From positions 1-64,000 of the forward strand of contig CAILHX010000006.1 in NCBI GenBank assembly GCA_903834185.1: a DNA stretch of 64,000 bases. Reading direction: 5' to 3'. Positions within the stretch are counted from its first letter, which is position 1, and each line of letters begins with the position of its first letter. The notes beneath the pieces were generated by a model. That model did not search any database, was not told the origin of the DNA, and saw nothing but the letters and a program-made list of their open reading frames with translations. This stretch comes from an uncultured Methylophilaceae bacterium (GTDB lineage: Bacteria > Pseudomonadota > Gammaproteobacteria > Burkholderiales > Methylophilaceae). Positions 46,396 to 53,954 of this stretch are shown piece after piece. Position numbers and translations under genes: made by a program.

Positions 46396-47589
46396 ATGAA
46401 AAAATCATCCAATATTCTGGCACTGGTGTTGGCCGGCCTTGCCGCACTGGCACCGTTTGCCATAGATACCTATCTGCCTGCTTTCCCTACACTGGAAAGG
46501 GCGTTGCATGGCACTACGGTGGATATTCAGCATAGCCTGACCTTCTATCTGTTGCCTTATACGCTGATGACGCTCTGGCATGGAGCCATCTCCGACTCCA
46601 TCGGGCGCATCGCCACCATCAAATGGGGGCTGGGGGTCTTTGTACTAGCTTCCGTGGGTTGCGCGCTTGCTCCCAATGTCGAGACTTTATGGTTTTTCCG
46701 TGCGCTGCAAGGCTTATCCGGTGGCGCCGGTAATGTTGTCGCGCGCGCCATGGTGCGTGATTTGTTTGAAGGGGCACAGGCACAGCGCGTGATGGCAACC
46801 GTGCAGATGCTGTTCGGCATTGCACCTGCTGTGGCGCCGATGATAGGTGGCGTTCTGCTGGGCATACACTGGCAGGCTATTTTCATCTTTCTGGCCCTGT
46901 ATGCAGCGTTGGCACTGTGGGCAGCTATCAGATACCTGCCGGAAACCATGCCTCCTTCCAAGCGCCAACCGCTTTCAGCAGCACAGGTACTCAAAGATTA
47001 CAGTTTGATCTTCAAGGATAAGGATTTCATTTTAGTGGTGATTGCGCTCGGCGCCAATTTCGCAGGTTTCTTCGTCTACGTACTGGCAAGCCCGGTATTC
47101 CTGATCAAGCATCTGGGCTTGAATCACCACCAATTCGGTTTTATGTTCATGCCCACCGTGTGCGGCATGATACTGGGGTCTTTTCTTGCCAAGCGCGCCG
47201 CTGGGCGCTATCCGCGGCAACAGGTGGTGAGGGTGGCGTATGTCTGGATGGCTGCGGTCGCCGTCCTTAATTTAATCATCTGTTATACCTTGCCTGCAAA
47301 GCCGATTTATAACATCTTGCCCATAGCCCTGTTCAACATTGGTATGGCGCTAGCCATGCCCATATTATCGCTGACCGCATTGGATAGATACCCCAAAATA
47401 CGTGGCACAGCGGCTTCCGGCCAAACATTTATCCAGATGCTGCTTTCTACCGTTTCGGCAGGCGTAGTCGTGCCGCTACTATGGTATGCGCCATCAGGGC
47501 TGGCATGGGCGATGGCGGGGTATTTGTTACTGGGTTGGCTGGCGTTAAGGAATAGTGAGTTCTGGAAAGTCGAAAATATAAAAGCATAA
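46396..47589 (+). CDS. Bcr/CflA-type MFS drug exporter
   Basis: A 397-residue transporter with 12 hydrophobic segments. The start LVLAGLAALAPFAIDTYLPAFP is typical of the DHA1 Bcr/CflA group. The loop 2-3 motif is WHGAISDSIGRIATIKWGL, and motif C-like IAPAVAPMIGGVLL is in helix 5. It probably exports small hydrophobic drugs or amino acids such as cysteine; the substrate is not determined by the sequence. It follows the pqqE terminator and should have its own promoter. Confidence 0.88.
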   Translation: MKKSSNILALVLAGLAALAPFAIDTYLPAFPTLERALHGTTVDIQHSLTFYLLPYTLMTLWHGAISDSIGRIATIKWGLGVFVLASVGCALAPNVETLWFFRALQGLSGGAGNVVARAMVRDLFEGAQAQRVMATVQMLFGIAPAVAPMIGGVLLGIHWQAIFIFLALYAALALWAAIRYLPETMPPSKRQPLSAAQVLKDYSLIFKDKDFILVVIALGANFAGFFVYVLASPVFLIKHLGLNHHQFGFMFMPTVCGMILGSFLAKRAAGRYPRQQVVRVAYVWMAAVAVLNLIICYTLPAKPIYNILPIALFNIGMALAMPILSLTALDRYPKIRGTAASGQTFIQMLLSTVSAGVVVPLLWYAPSGLAWAMAGYLLLGWLALRNSEFWKVENIKA

Positions 47590-47626
47590 CGCCAATGTTC
47601 ACCTGTTGCGCATACTCTGGATTTGA

Positions 47627-47917
47627 CCGTGCAATAACAACAAAAGCCCGAAAGATTCATACTTTCAGCCTTTTGTGATGGCATGGGATTCCCCTCAACT
47701 TCGTTTTGCAGTGCGGGAACCGTTTCCAAGCCGGTCGTCTGACGCGACTATCATTGTTGGGAATGTATCTGATATTCAGCCGTTGATACTTGAATCGCAT
47801 ATGCCCGAAAACGGAATCATCTTTAGTGACGGGCTTGAAGCTGATTATTTAAAATTTAATGCAGGGACAGTTGCCGAGATAAAAATAGCAGATCGACAAG
47901 GTAAGCTGATCGTATAA
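47627..47917 (+). pseudogene. C-terminal fragment of an NAD-kinase-like gene
   Basis: The open frame to 47917 reads LRFAVREPFPSRSS, then ESHMPENGIIFSDGLEADYLKF and NAGTVAEIKIADRQGKLIV. I recognise this as the C-terminal part of an NAD(+)/NADH-kinase-like family. The upstream part, with the GGDG nucleotide-binding motif, is missing: an in-frame stop lies at 47624-47626 and the exporter gene ends at 47589. No ribosome site precedes the possible starts GTG 47675 or ATG 47678. It looks like a 3' relic left by a deletion. A small functional protein is less likely. Assignment is from memory of family patterns. Confidence 0.55.
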
Positions 47918-47978
47918 GGCGAATCTTTTAATCAGGATTAGTCAATTATTGAATAAAGCTCACCTGCACTATTTAGAG

Positions 47979-48302
47979 CTATTCTTTCAACAAGCCCAAC
48001 TTGCCTTTTGTTGCAGCAAATTGATCAGCGTCGGGTAACGGATCCTTGCGTGCAGTAATGACCGGCCATACTTTGGACAACCGCGCATTGAGGGCGATGA
48101 ATTCCTGCTGATCTGCAGGCACGTCATCTTCGGCGAAGATGGCTTCTACCGGGCACTCTGCCACGCACAAGGTGCAGTCTATGCACTCATCCGGGTTGAT
48201 AGCCAGAAAATTAGGGCCTTCCACGAAGCAATCTACCGGGCAAACATCTACGCAGTCGGTATATTTGCATTGAATACAACTCTCAGTAACAACGTAGGTC
48301 AT
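47979..48302 (-). CDS. fdxA: 7Fe-8S ferredoxin FdxA
   Basis: A 107-residue ferredoxin with one [3Fe-4S] and one [4Fe-4S] site: Cys9, Cys17 and Cys21 in [19 protein letters not shown], and Cys40, Cys43, Cys46 and Cys50 in [13 protein letters not shown]. The C-terminal extension ending KLGLLKE is typical of the proteobacterial FdxA group. GGAGT precedes ATG 48302. It lies 222 bases after cysN on the same strand. It could donate electrons to sulfite reductase, for which no CysJ flavoprotein gene is seen here; that is inference. Confidence 0.94.
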   Translation of the reverse strand: MTYVVTESCIQCKYTDCVDVCPVDCFVEGPNFLAINPDECIDCTLCVAECPVEAIFAEDDVPADQQEFIALNARLSKVWPVITARKDPLPDADQFAATKGKLGLLKE

Positions 48303-48405
48303 TTTTCTACTCCACTCTCAATTTATATTAATTTTACCTGTTTGCAGCCTTTGCCTCAAACGATCCCGCTAAACATTTCAACTATTATGTGAATAACCTC
48401 TACAC

Positions 48406-48511
48406 GTCATTCCAGAAACCGCGAAGCAGTTATGAAATCGAGCTGTGGAATCCAGTTACGGCATCTAACTATTTGGTACACTAACTGGATTCCAGCTTGC
48501 GCTGGAATGAC
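48406..48511. repeat. Nested inverted repeat (REP-like) between cysN and fdxA
   Basis: GTCATTCCAG (48406-48415) mirrors CTGGAATGAC (48502-48511), and inside GGAATCCAGTTA (48447-48458) mirrors TAACTGGATTCC (48482-48493). A small CCAGC-TTG-CGCTGG hairpin lies in the right arm. This is the pattern of dispersed TCATTCCAG-type intergenic repeats. The 222-base gap holds no gene. Confidence 0.8.
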
Positions 48512-48524
48512 TTAAGTGGTTTTG

Positions 48525-49811
48525 TTAAATTATCATTCCTGCACCTACTGTGTTATTGCTCGATTCGTCGATGACGATGAACGCTCCCGTAGCGCGGTTA
48601 TCGGCATAGCTATCCACTGCCAGAGGCTTTGCCAGCTTGAATTCGATGCGGGCGATATCATTCATGTTCAGACCCTGTGCAGCCTGATGTTCCAGCGTAT
48701 TCACATCCACTTTATAAGCAATGCTGCCCACTTTTGCCTTGGACTCGCGTGTGGTGTGGCGGATGGTATAAGTACGGGCGGTGGACAGCGGTGTTTCAGA
48801 CAGCCAGCAGATCATGGCTTCGATCTGCTTCACCGGTTCTTTGGCATCGCTGGCTCTTACGATCATATCGCCACGCGAGATGTCGATTTCATCTTCAAGC
48901 AAAAGCGTAACGGATTGTTCAGAGATGGCGGTTTGCAACTTGTCGTTGCCTAACTGGATGGCTTTGACCGTGCTGCCTTGGCCGGAGGGCAGGACGGTGA
49001 CTTTGTCGCCGACTGCGATCTCGCCCGATTCCACGCGCCCCATAAAGCCGCGGAAATCATGCAATTCAGGGTCGTCTGAGGCTTGCGGGCGGCACACGTA
49101 TTGCACCGGAAAGCGGAAGCTATCATTGTGCTCGGTGCATGTGGCGGGTACTTGTTCCAGTATTTCCAGCAGGGTTTCGCCGCTGTACCAGGGCATGGCA
49201 TCGTTTCTGTCCACGAGCATATCGCCGTTGAGCGCCGACATGGGAATGAAGCGGATATCGCTGCCATTGTTCGCCAGCCCGATCTGCGCCGCGAATGCCA
49301 GATAGTCGGTGCGAATTTTGTCGAACACTGCCTGATCGTGATTCACCAGGTCCATCTTGTTCACGGCAACCACGATATGGGGGATGCCCACCAGATGTGC
49401 CAGGAAGCTATGGCGACGGGTTTGCGTCAACACGCCTTTGCGCGCATCAATCAGAATGATAGCCAGATTGGCTGTGGAAGCCGCTGTGACCATATTGCGC
49501 GTGTACTGTTCGTGTCCTGGGGCATCGGCGATGATGTATTTGCGCGTACCGGTACTGAAGTAACGGTAGGCGACATCAATGGTGATACCTTGTTCGCGCT
49601 CCGCTTGCAGGCCGTCGGTGAGCAGGGACAGATCCACAGCATCCATGCCGCGCTTATTGGAGGTGCGGGTGATGTTGGTGAGCGTATCTTCGAGTATGGT
49701 CTTGGTGTCGAACAGCAGGCGGCCGATCAGGGTACTTTTGCCGTCGTCTACGCTACCGCAGGTCATGAAGCGCAGCAGGCCGTTATCTTGTGGTTGCATA
49801 AGGTTGTTCAT
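48525..49811 (-). CDS. cysN: Sulfate adenylyltransferase subunit 1 (GTPase)
   Basis: The GTPase subunit that drives APS formation by CysD. The 428-residue protein has the translation-factor GTPase motifs GSVDDGKST (19-27), DAPGHEQY and NKMD, and a C-terminal barrel domain. There is no APS-kinase (CysC) fusion. The ATG overlaps the stop of the upstream TPR gene (ATGA, 49808-49811) without its own ribosome site, so translation is coupled to that gene. Confidence 0.96.
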   Translation of the reverse strand: MNNLMQPQDNGLLRFMTCGSVDDGKSTLIGRLLFDTKTILEDTLTNITRTSNKRGMDAVDLSLLTDGLQAEREQGITIDVAYRYFSTGTRKYIIADAPGHEQYTRNMVTAASTANLAIILIDARKGVLTQTRRHSFLAHLVGIPHIVVAVNKMDLVNHDQAVFDKIRTDYLAFAAQIGLANNGSDIRFIPMSALNGDMLVDRNDAMPWYSGETLLEILEQVPATCTEHNDSFRFPVQYVCRPQASDDPELHDFRGFMGRVESGEIAVGDKVTVLPSGQGSTVKAIQLGNDKLQTAISEQSVTLLLEDEIDISRGDMIVRASDAKEPVKQIEAMICWLSETPLSTARTYTIRHTTRESKAKVGSIAYKVDVNTLEHQAAQGLNMNDIARIEFKLAKPLAVDSYADNRATGAFIVIDESSNNTVGAGMII

Positions 49812-51508
49812 TTTAAGTTGGTTGAAAATGTTGAATGCAGGGCGGTGATGATTTGATTGACGACATCGCTCCAGTCATCGTTGGTTTGCTGGCGAAACAG
49901 GCGTGCAGAAGGGTACCACGGGCTGTCTGACCGCTGTTCCAGCCAGCGCCAGTCAGCATGTTTGGTCAGCATCATCCATAGCGGTTTATTCATAGCACCC
50001 GCCAGATGTCCGACCGAGGTGCATACCGAAATCACGATATCCATCTGGTCTATGAGCGCCGCTGTGTCGGAAAAGTCCGATAGCTTATGTAATTTTAATT
50101 GAGGGAAAGTATTTAATATTGCCTGGTCTTGCGGACGGATATCTTTTTGCAGGCAGTGGAAGTCGTAGTCCTCTGCAAGTAGCGCACTTATCTCTTCCAA
50201 CGGCATACTGCGATGTCGGTCATTGGGGTTGATAGTTGCGCCATTCCATATCAAACCAATTTTCGGTCTCGCACTGACACCTACTTTTGCTTGCCATTCT
50301 TCGCGCTTTGCTGGCGAAGCATTTAAGTAGGGCACTTGATTGGGTATGTTGGCTAGCGTGGTGTTCAAGGAAAACGGCAAACTCAACAGCGGGTAATGTA
50401 AATCATAATCGGGCAGAGCCTCGCCTGTGCCATATAAACTTACCTTACAGGGCAGGCTGGACATCAATGACTTGAGCGCAGGGGCTACTACGAATGCCAC
50501 ATGGGCGCCTTGCGTCACCAGTAAAGGAATATAACGGCTGAACTGGATGGTATCTCCCATGCCCTGTTCGGTATGGATCAGTATGGTTTTGCCATGCAAC
50601 GATGCTTTGCCATCCCAGCGTTTTTCAGCAGGGTAGGGGTCATGCAAACCCAAAGCCTTATTGATCCAGCGCCATTCGTAGAGCTTCCATCCTTCTTCCC
50701 ACTCACCTTTCAGCAATTTGATGGCAGATTTATTCCAATGCACACCTGCATGTTGCGGCTGTAGAGTCAGTACATGGTCATAGTCAACCAAAGCATCATC
50801 AAAACGACCAAGCTCTTCGAACACCATACCGCGGTTGAGATAGCCGTCTGTGAAGTCCGGCTTGAGGCTGAGAGCCTGGTTATAGCTCTCCAGTGCTTCG
50901 TCCAGGCGCTGTAAGTAGCGCAACGCATTGGCGCGGTTATTGAATGCATCTGCAAAATCCGGTTGGAGTTTGATGGCCATGTCATAAGCAGCAACTGCTT
51001 CTTCATTTCGTTTCAGGCCCAGTAGCGCATTGCCGCGCAGGTTGTGGGCAAGAGCATTTTCCGGCTTGAGGCGGATGGCATGCTCGGCATCGACTAGTGA
51101 AGCAGAAAAATCCATCAATTGATGATGGGTATAGGCGCGACCAACGTAAGCGTCAGCATGCTCCGGCTTCAGCGCGATGGCCTGACGGTAGCTGGAAATG
51201 GCATCTTGTAAACGCCCCAGTGCCTGCAACGCATTGGCCAGATTGATCTGGATGTCATGTTGCCGGGGATGTAATGCCGCTGCTTTTAATAGCCACTCTG
51301 CAGCCGGCGCATGCAAGCTGAGCTGCAGGTAGAGCGTACCCAATAGCGTGGGCGCATCTGGATGGCCGGGGTTATGTGCCAGCAGTTCAAGATACGCCGA
51401 TTCCGCCTGTAACCATTGGCCTGCCTGGTGTGCAGTCAAAGCCCGGCGGTAGCATTCTGTAGGGTTGTGAATGGGCGGGTTCATCGCAGTAGCGGATGCA
51501 GTCATCAT
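49808..51508 (-). CDS. TPR protein with glycosyltransferase-9-like C-terminal domain
   Basis: A 566-residue protein. Residues about 18-290 are roughly eight tetratricopeptide repeats, for example AISSYRQAIALKPEHADAYV, AVAAYDMAIKLQPDFADAFN and ALESYNQALSLKPDFTDGYL. The C-terminal half (about 300-560) resembles heptosyltransferase-like GT9 domains: IHTEQGMGDTIQFSRYIPLL, KIGLIWNGA and ALIDQMDIVISVCTSVGHLAG. No signal peptide is seen. It starts eight bases after cysD and overlaps cysN by four, so it is made with the sulfate activation enzymes. Such TPR-GT9 proteins are usually linked to protein or surface glycosylation. Its function here is unknown. Confidence 0.8.
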   Translation of the reverse strand: MMTASATAMNPPIHNPTECYRRALTAHQAGQWLQAESAYLELLAHNPGHPDAPTLLGTLYLQLSLHAPAAEWLLKAAALHPRQHDIQINLANALQALGRLQDAISSYRQAIALKPEHADAYVGRAYTHHQLMDFSASLVDAEHAIRLKPENALAHNLRGNALLGLKRNEEAVAAYDMAIKLQPDFADAFNNRANALRYLQRLDEALESYNQALSLKPDFTDGYLNRGMVFEELGRFDDALVDYDHVLTLQPQHAGVHWNKSAIKLLKGEWEEGWKLYEWRWINKALGLHDPYPAEKRWDGKASLHGKTILIHTEQGMGDTIQFSRYIPLLVTQGAHVAFVVAPALKSLMSSLPCKVSLYGTGEALPDYDLHYPLLSLPFSLNTTLANIPNQVPYLNASPAKREEWQAKVGVSARPKIGLIWNGATINPNDRHRSMPLEEISALLAEDYDFHCLQKDIRPQDQAILNTFPQLKLHKLSDFSDTAALIDQMDIVISVCTSVGHLAGAMNKPLWMMLTKHADWRWLEQRSDSPWYPSARLFRQQTNDDWSDVVNQIITALHSTFSTNLK

Positions 51509-51516
51509 ACGCAGGA

Positions 51517-52446
51517 TTAAAAGTAGCCTTCCTTCTTGCGTTGCTCCATGGAGGCATCCGATGTCTGGTCATCAAGGCGCGTGGCGCCGCGTTCGGTGAT
51601 GGTAGTGGTCGCAGTCTCCAGTACGATTTTGCTTACCGTGTCGGCATCAGAAGAAACCGGGGCGGTACAGGTGATGTCACCCACGGTACGGAAGCGGACT
51701 TGCATGGCGATGATTTCCTCACCCGGTTTTGGCTGGTTGAGCATCTCGCCATTGGCAAGTGGAACGTTGATTGGGACGATAGCGCCGCTGCGCATGACGA
51801 TAGGCCGAGTATGCGCGAAATAGATGCTGGGCAGTTCCAGATTCTCGCGTTCAATGTACTGCCACACGTCCATTTCAGTCCAGTTGGAAATGGGAAAAGC
51901 GCGGATATTCTCGCCCTTGTGCGTGCGGGCGTTGTACAGGTCCCACAGTTCCGGGCGCTGATTTTTGGGATCCCACTGACCGAATTCATCGCGGAAGCTC
52001 ATGATGCGCTCCTTGGCTCTGGCTTTTTCCTCATCGCGGCGCGCACCGCCAATACAGGCGTCGAATTCGAATTCGGTGATTGCTTCCAGTAGCGTTACGG
52101 ATTGGTGCTTGTTGCGCGGTTCATTCTCATTCTTTAGCACCACTGTTCCGCGTGCCATGGAATCTTCCACTGAGCGCACGATCAAGCGTTCACCTAACTC
52201 GGCAGCGCGTTTGTCGCGGAAATCGATGACTTCCTTATAGTTGTGGCCGGTATCTATATGCAGCAGTGGAAACGGGAATCTGCCGGGGCGGAAAGCCTTT
52301 TCGGCAATACGCAACATACACAGGGAGTCCTTGCCGCCGGAAAACAGCAGCACCGGACGTTCGCACTGGCCGGCGACTTCGCGCATGATATGGATGGCTT
52401 CGGCTTCCAGCCAGTCTAGATGTGAGAGTGTTTTTGTTGTATTCAT
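51517..52446 (-). CDS. cysD: Sulfate adenylyltransferase subunit 2
   Basis: The catalytic subunit of ATP sulfurylase that makes adenylyl sulfate (APS). The 309-residue protein has the PP-loop VLLFSGGKDSLCMLR, IDTGHNYKEVIDFRD, GGARRDEEKARAKERI and the C-terminal family end KEGYF. It works as a heterodimer with CysN. A 154-base gap with inverted repeats separates it from the upstream cysH. Confidence 0.97.
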   Translation of the reverse strand: MNTTKTLSHLDWLEAEAIHIMREVAGQCERPVLLFSGGKDSLCMLRIAEKAFRPGRFPFPLLHIDTGHNYKEVIDFRDKRAAELGERLIVRSVEDSMARGTVVLKNENEPRNKHQSVTLLEAITEFEFDACIGGARRDEEKARAKERIMSFRDEFGQWDPKNQRPELWDLYNARTHKGENIRAFPISNWTEMDVWQYIERENLELPSIYFAHTRPIVMRSGAIVPINVPLANGEMLNQPKPGEEIIAMQVRFRTVGDITCTAPVSSDADTVSKIVLETATTTITERGATRLDDQTSDASMEQRKKEGYF

Positions 52447-52458
52447 AAAAGCCTATTT

Positions 52459-52545
52459 TTAGCCACAGATGGTCACAGATAAAAGAGGGGAAATCGCAAA
52501 TTATTTTTATCTGTGTTCATCAGTGTTTATCTGTGGTTATAAAAA
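52459..52545. repeat. CACAGAT inverted-repeat element between cysH and cysD
   Basis: TAGCCACAGATGGTCACAGA on the left is mirrored by TTTTTATCTGTG and TTTATCTGTGGTTAT on the right (52504-52540). Repeats of the ATCTGTGGTT / AACCACAGAT type are common dispersed intergenic elements in bacteria. The gap contains no gene. Confidence 0.75.
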
Positions 52546-52600
52546 TTATTTTCTAAATGTGGTTGTGTCGTTGATTTGTTTTTATCTGCGGCTAATAAAA

Positions 52601-53281
52601 TCATATTTTTACGTGCAAGCCGCATTCTTTCGCAGTTTCATTTTCCCACCACCAGCGTCCGGCGCGGATATCCTCGCCCATGGCGATACTGCGGGTGCAA
52701 GGCGCGCAGCCTATGCTGGGGTAGTGTTTATCATGTAGTTCGTTGTAGGGGACATTGTTGCCACGGATGTATTCCCACACTTCTTTCTCGCTCCAGTCGG
52801 CCAGCGGATTGAATTTACCCAAGCCGTGTTCGGCATCAAGCTCTTCGAAGGCCAGATTGGCGCGATCCTCGGACTGGCTGCGGCGCATGCCGGTGATCCA
52901 TCCTTTTTTGCCTTGCAATGCGCGTCCTAATGGTTCCACTTTGCGGATACCGCAGCAGTTTTTGCGCATTTCCAACGAGTTGTAAAATGCGTTAATGCCA
53001 TTTTTTTCCACGAAAAACTGAATCACGTCAGCTTGCGGATAATATATTTCCAGCTTGACCTTGCTGCCGTAAGTCTCCTGCACCTTGGCCAGCAGGTCGT
53101 AGGTTTCCGGATTAAGCCTGCCTGTATCCAGCGAAAAAATAGTGATGCCGGGTGCGTGCCTGGCGATCAGATCAGTCAGCACCATATCCTCAGCCCCCAG
53201 ACTGCTGGCAAGGGTGGCGGGAGAGAATTCGCGCGCTATTCGCTGCAACAAGGCGATGGTATGTTCTAGTTTGGACATCAT
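52601..53281 (-). CDS. cysH: Adenylyl-sulfate (APS) reductase
   Basis: Reduces APS to sulfite with thioredoxin. The 226-residue protein has the PP-loop ASSLGAEDMVL. It also has the paired cysteines of the iron-sulfur type, NCCGIRKVEPL and GCAPCTR, which bind a [4Fe-4S] cluster. PAPS reductases lack these, so the substrate should be APS, consistent with no cysC. GRWWWE near the end is conserved. Starts at 53281 or 53278 are equally possible. Confidence 0.94.
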   Translation of the reverse strand: MMSKLEHTIALLQRIAREFSPATLASSLGAEDMVLTDLIARHAPGITIFSLDTGRLNPETYDLLAKVQETYGSKVKLEIYYPQADVIQFFVEKNGINAFYNSLEMRKNCCGIRKVEPLGRALQGKKGWITGMRRSQSEDRANLAFEELDAEHGLGKFNPLADWSEKEVWEYIRGNNVPYNELHDKHYPSIGCAPCTRSIAMGEDIRAGRWWWENETAKECGLHVKI

Positions 53282-53297
53282 TCAGTCTGGGTTTTGT

Positions 53298-53954
53298 TCA
53301 ATCTATGTCATCCACCGGCGTGATCATCGCTGCGCCGCGGCTGGGTTGATAGGATGGTCGCGCAATACGACGCCATACAGGTTGCGGGATATCGACTGCG
53401 CCCTGATATGGTTCAGAGAAGTCACGCAAGCTAGCCAGGGCGTCTGCGGCGGAGCGGTCGGCTCGGATAACATAAGCATTGAAGCCAGAGCGTCGCATAT
53501 AAAACAATTGGTCGCGCAAGACGTCGCCAATCGCGCGCAGTTGATTGCGGAATCCATAACGTGTGCGTAACAGAGTGGCCAGACTATAGCCGCGCCCGTC
53601 AATAAAGCGTGGGAAATTGATGGCAATGACGGGCAACTGATTGATGTCGGTAATGCTGGAGATCAAGTCTTCCACCAGTTCAAAGCTTTCCAGCCAAATG
53701 CCTAATGTTCCTGCTTCCAGGCGCGATTCCAGCTCTGTTTTACGGGCTTGCCATATGCTGAATGGAACGATCACCTTGCCATTATCGGGGATCAAGGTGC
53801 CAGCGATCTGTTCAGATGTCGCTGCTACTTCGCCGGTGAGTTTGAATATCACCACTTTGCCCGCCTGCTTGCGTACCTCTTCCTCGACCACTGGAAGGGT
53901 GACCAGCGTCCATTCATCTGTGACCACTGCATTATCCACGATGAGTTTAGACAT
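53298..53954 (-). CDS. DUF934 family protein of the sulfite reductase operon
   Basis: A 218-residue protein from a family found almost always beside cysI or cysH in betaproteobacteria and pseudomonads; its role is unknown. Conserved segments are INFPRFIDGRGYSLATLLRTR and LRAIGDVLRDQLFYMRRSGF, with the acidic end VDIPQP. The start at 53954 (MSKLIVDNAVV) has AGGAGG and overlaps the end of cysI by eight bases. A longer frame to 54065 lies inside cysI and is unlikely. Confidence 0.9.
   Translation of the reverse strand: MSKLIVDNAVVTDEWTLVTLPVVEEEVRKQAGKVVIFKLTGEVAATSEQIAGTLIPDNGKVIVPFSIWQARKTELESRLEAGTLGIWLESFELVEDLISSITDINQLPVIAINFPRFIDGRGYSLATLLRTRYGFRNQLRAIGDVLRDQLFYMRRSGFNAYVIRADRSAADALASLRDFSEPYQGAVDIPQPVWRRIARPSYQPSRGAAMITPVDDID

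Noticed and set aside
47641-47675. CAAAAG/CTTTTG and GAAAG/CTTTC pairing after the exporter gene
   Set aside because: Stem is interrupted and lacks a T tract, so I did not call a terminator.
52469-52738. 89-codon plus-strand frame in the cysH-cysD gap
   Set aside because: It is made of translated CACAGAT repeats and the antisense of cysH.
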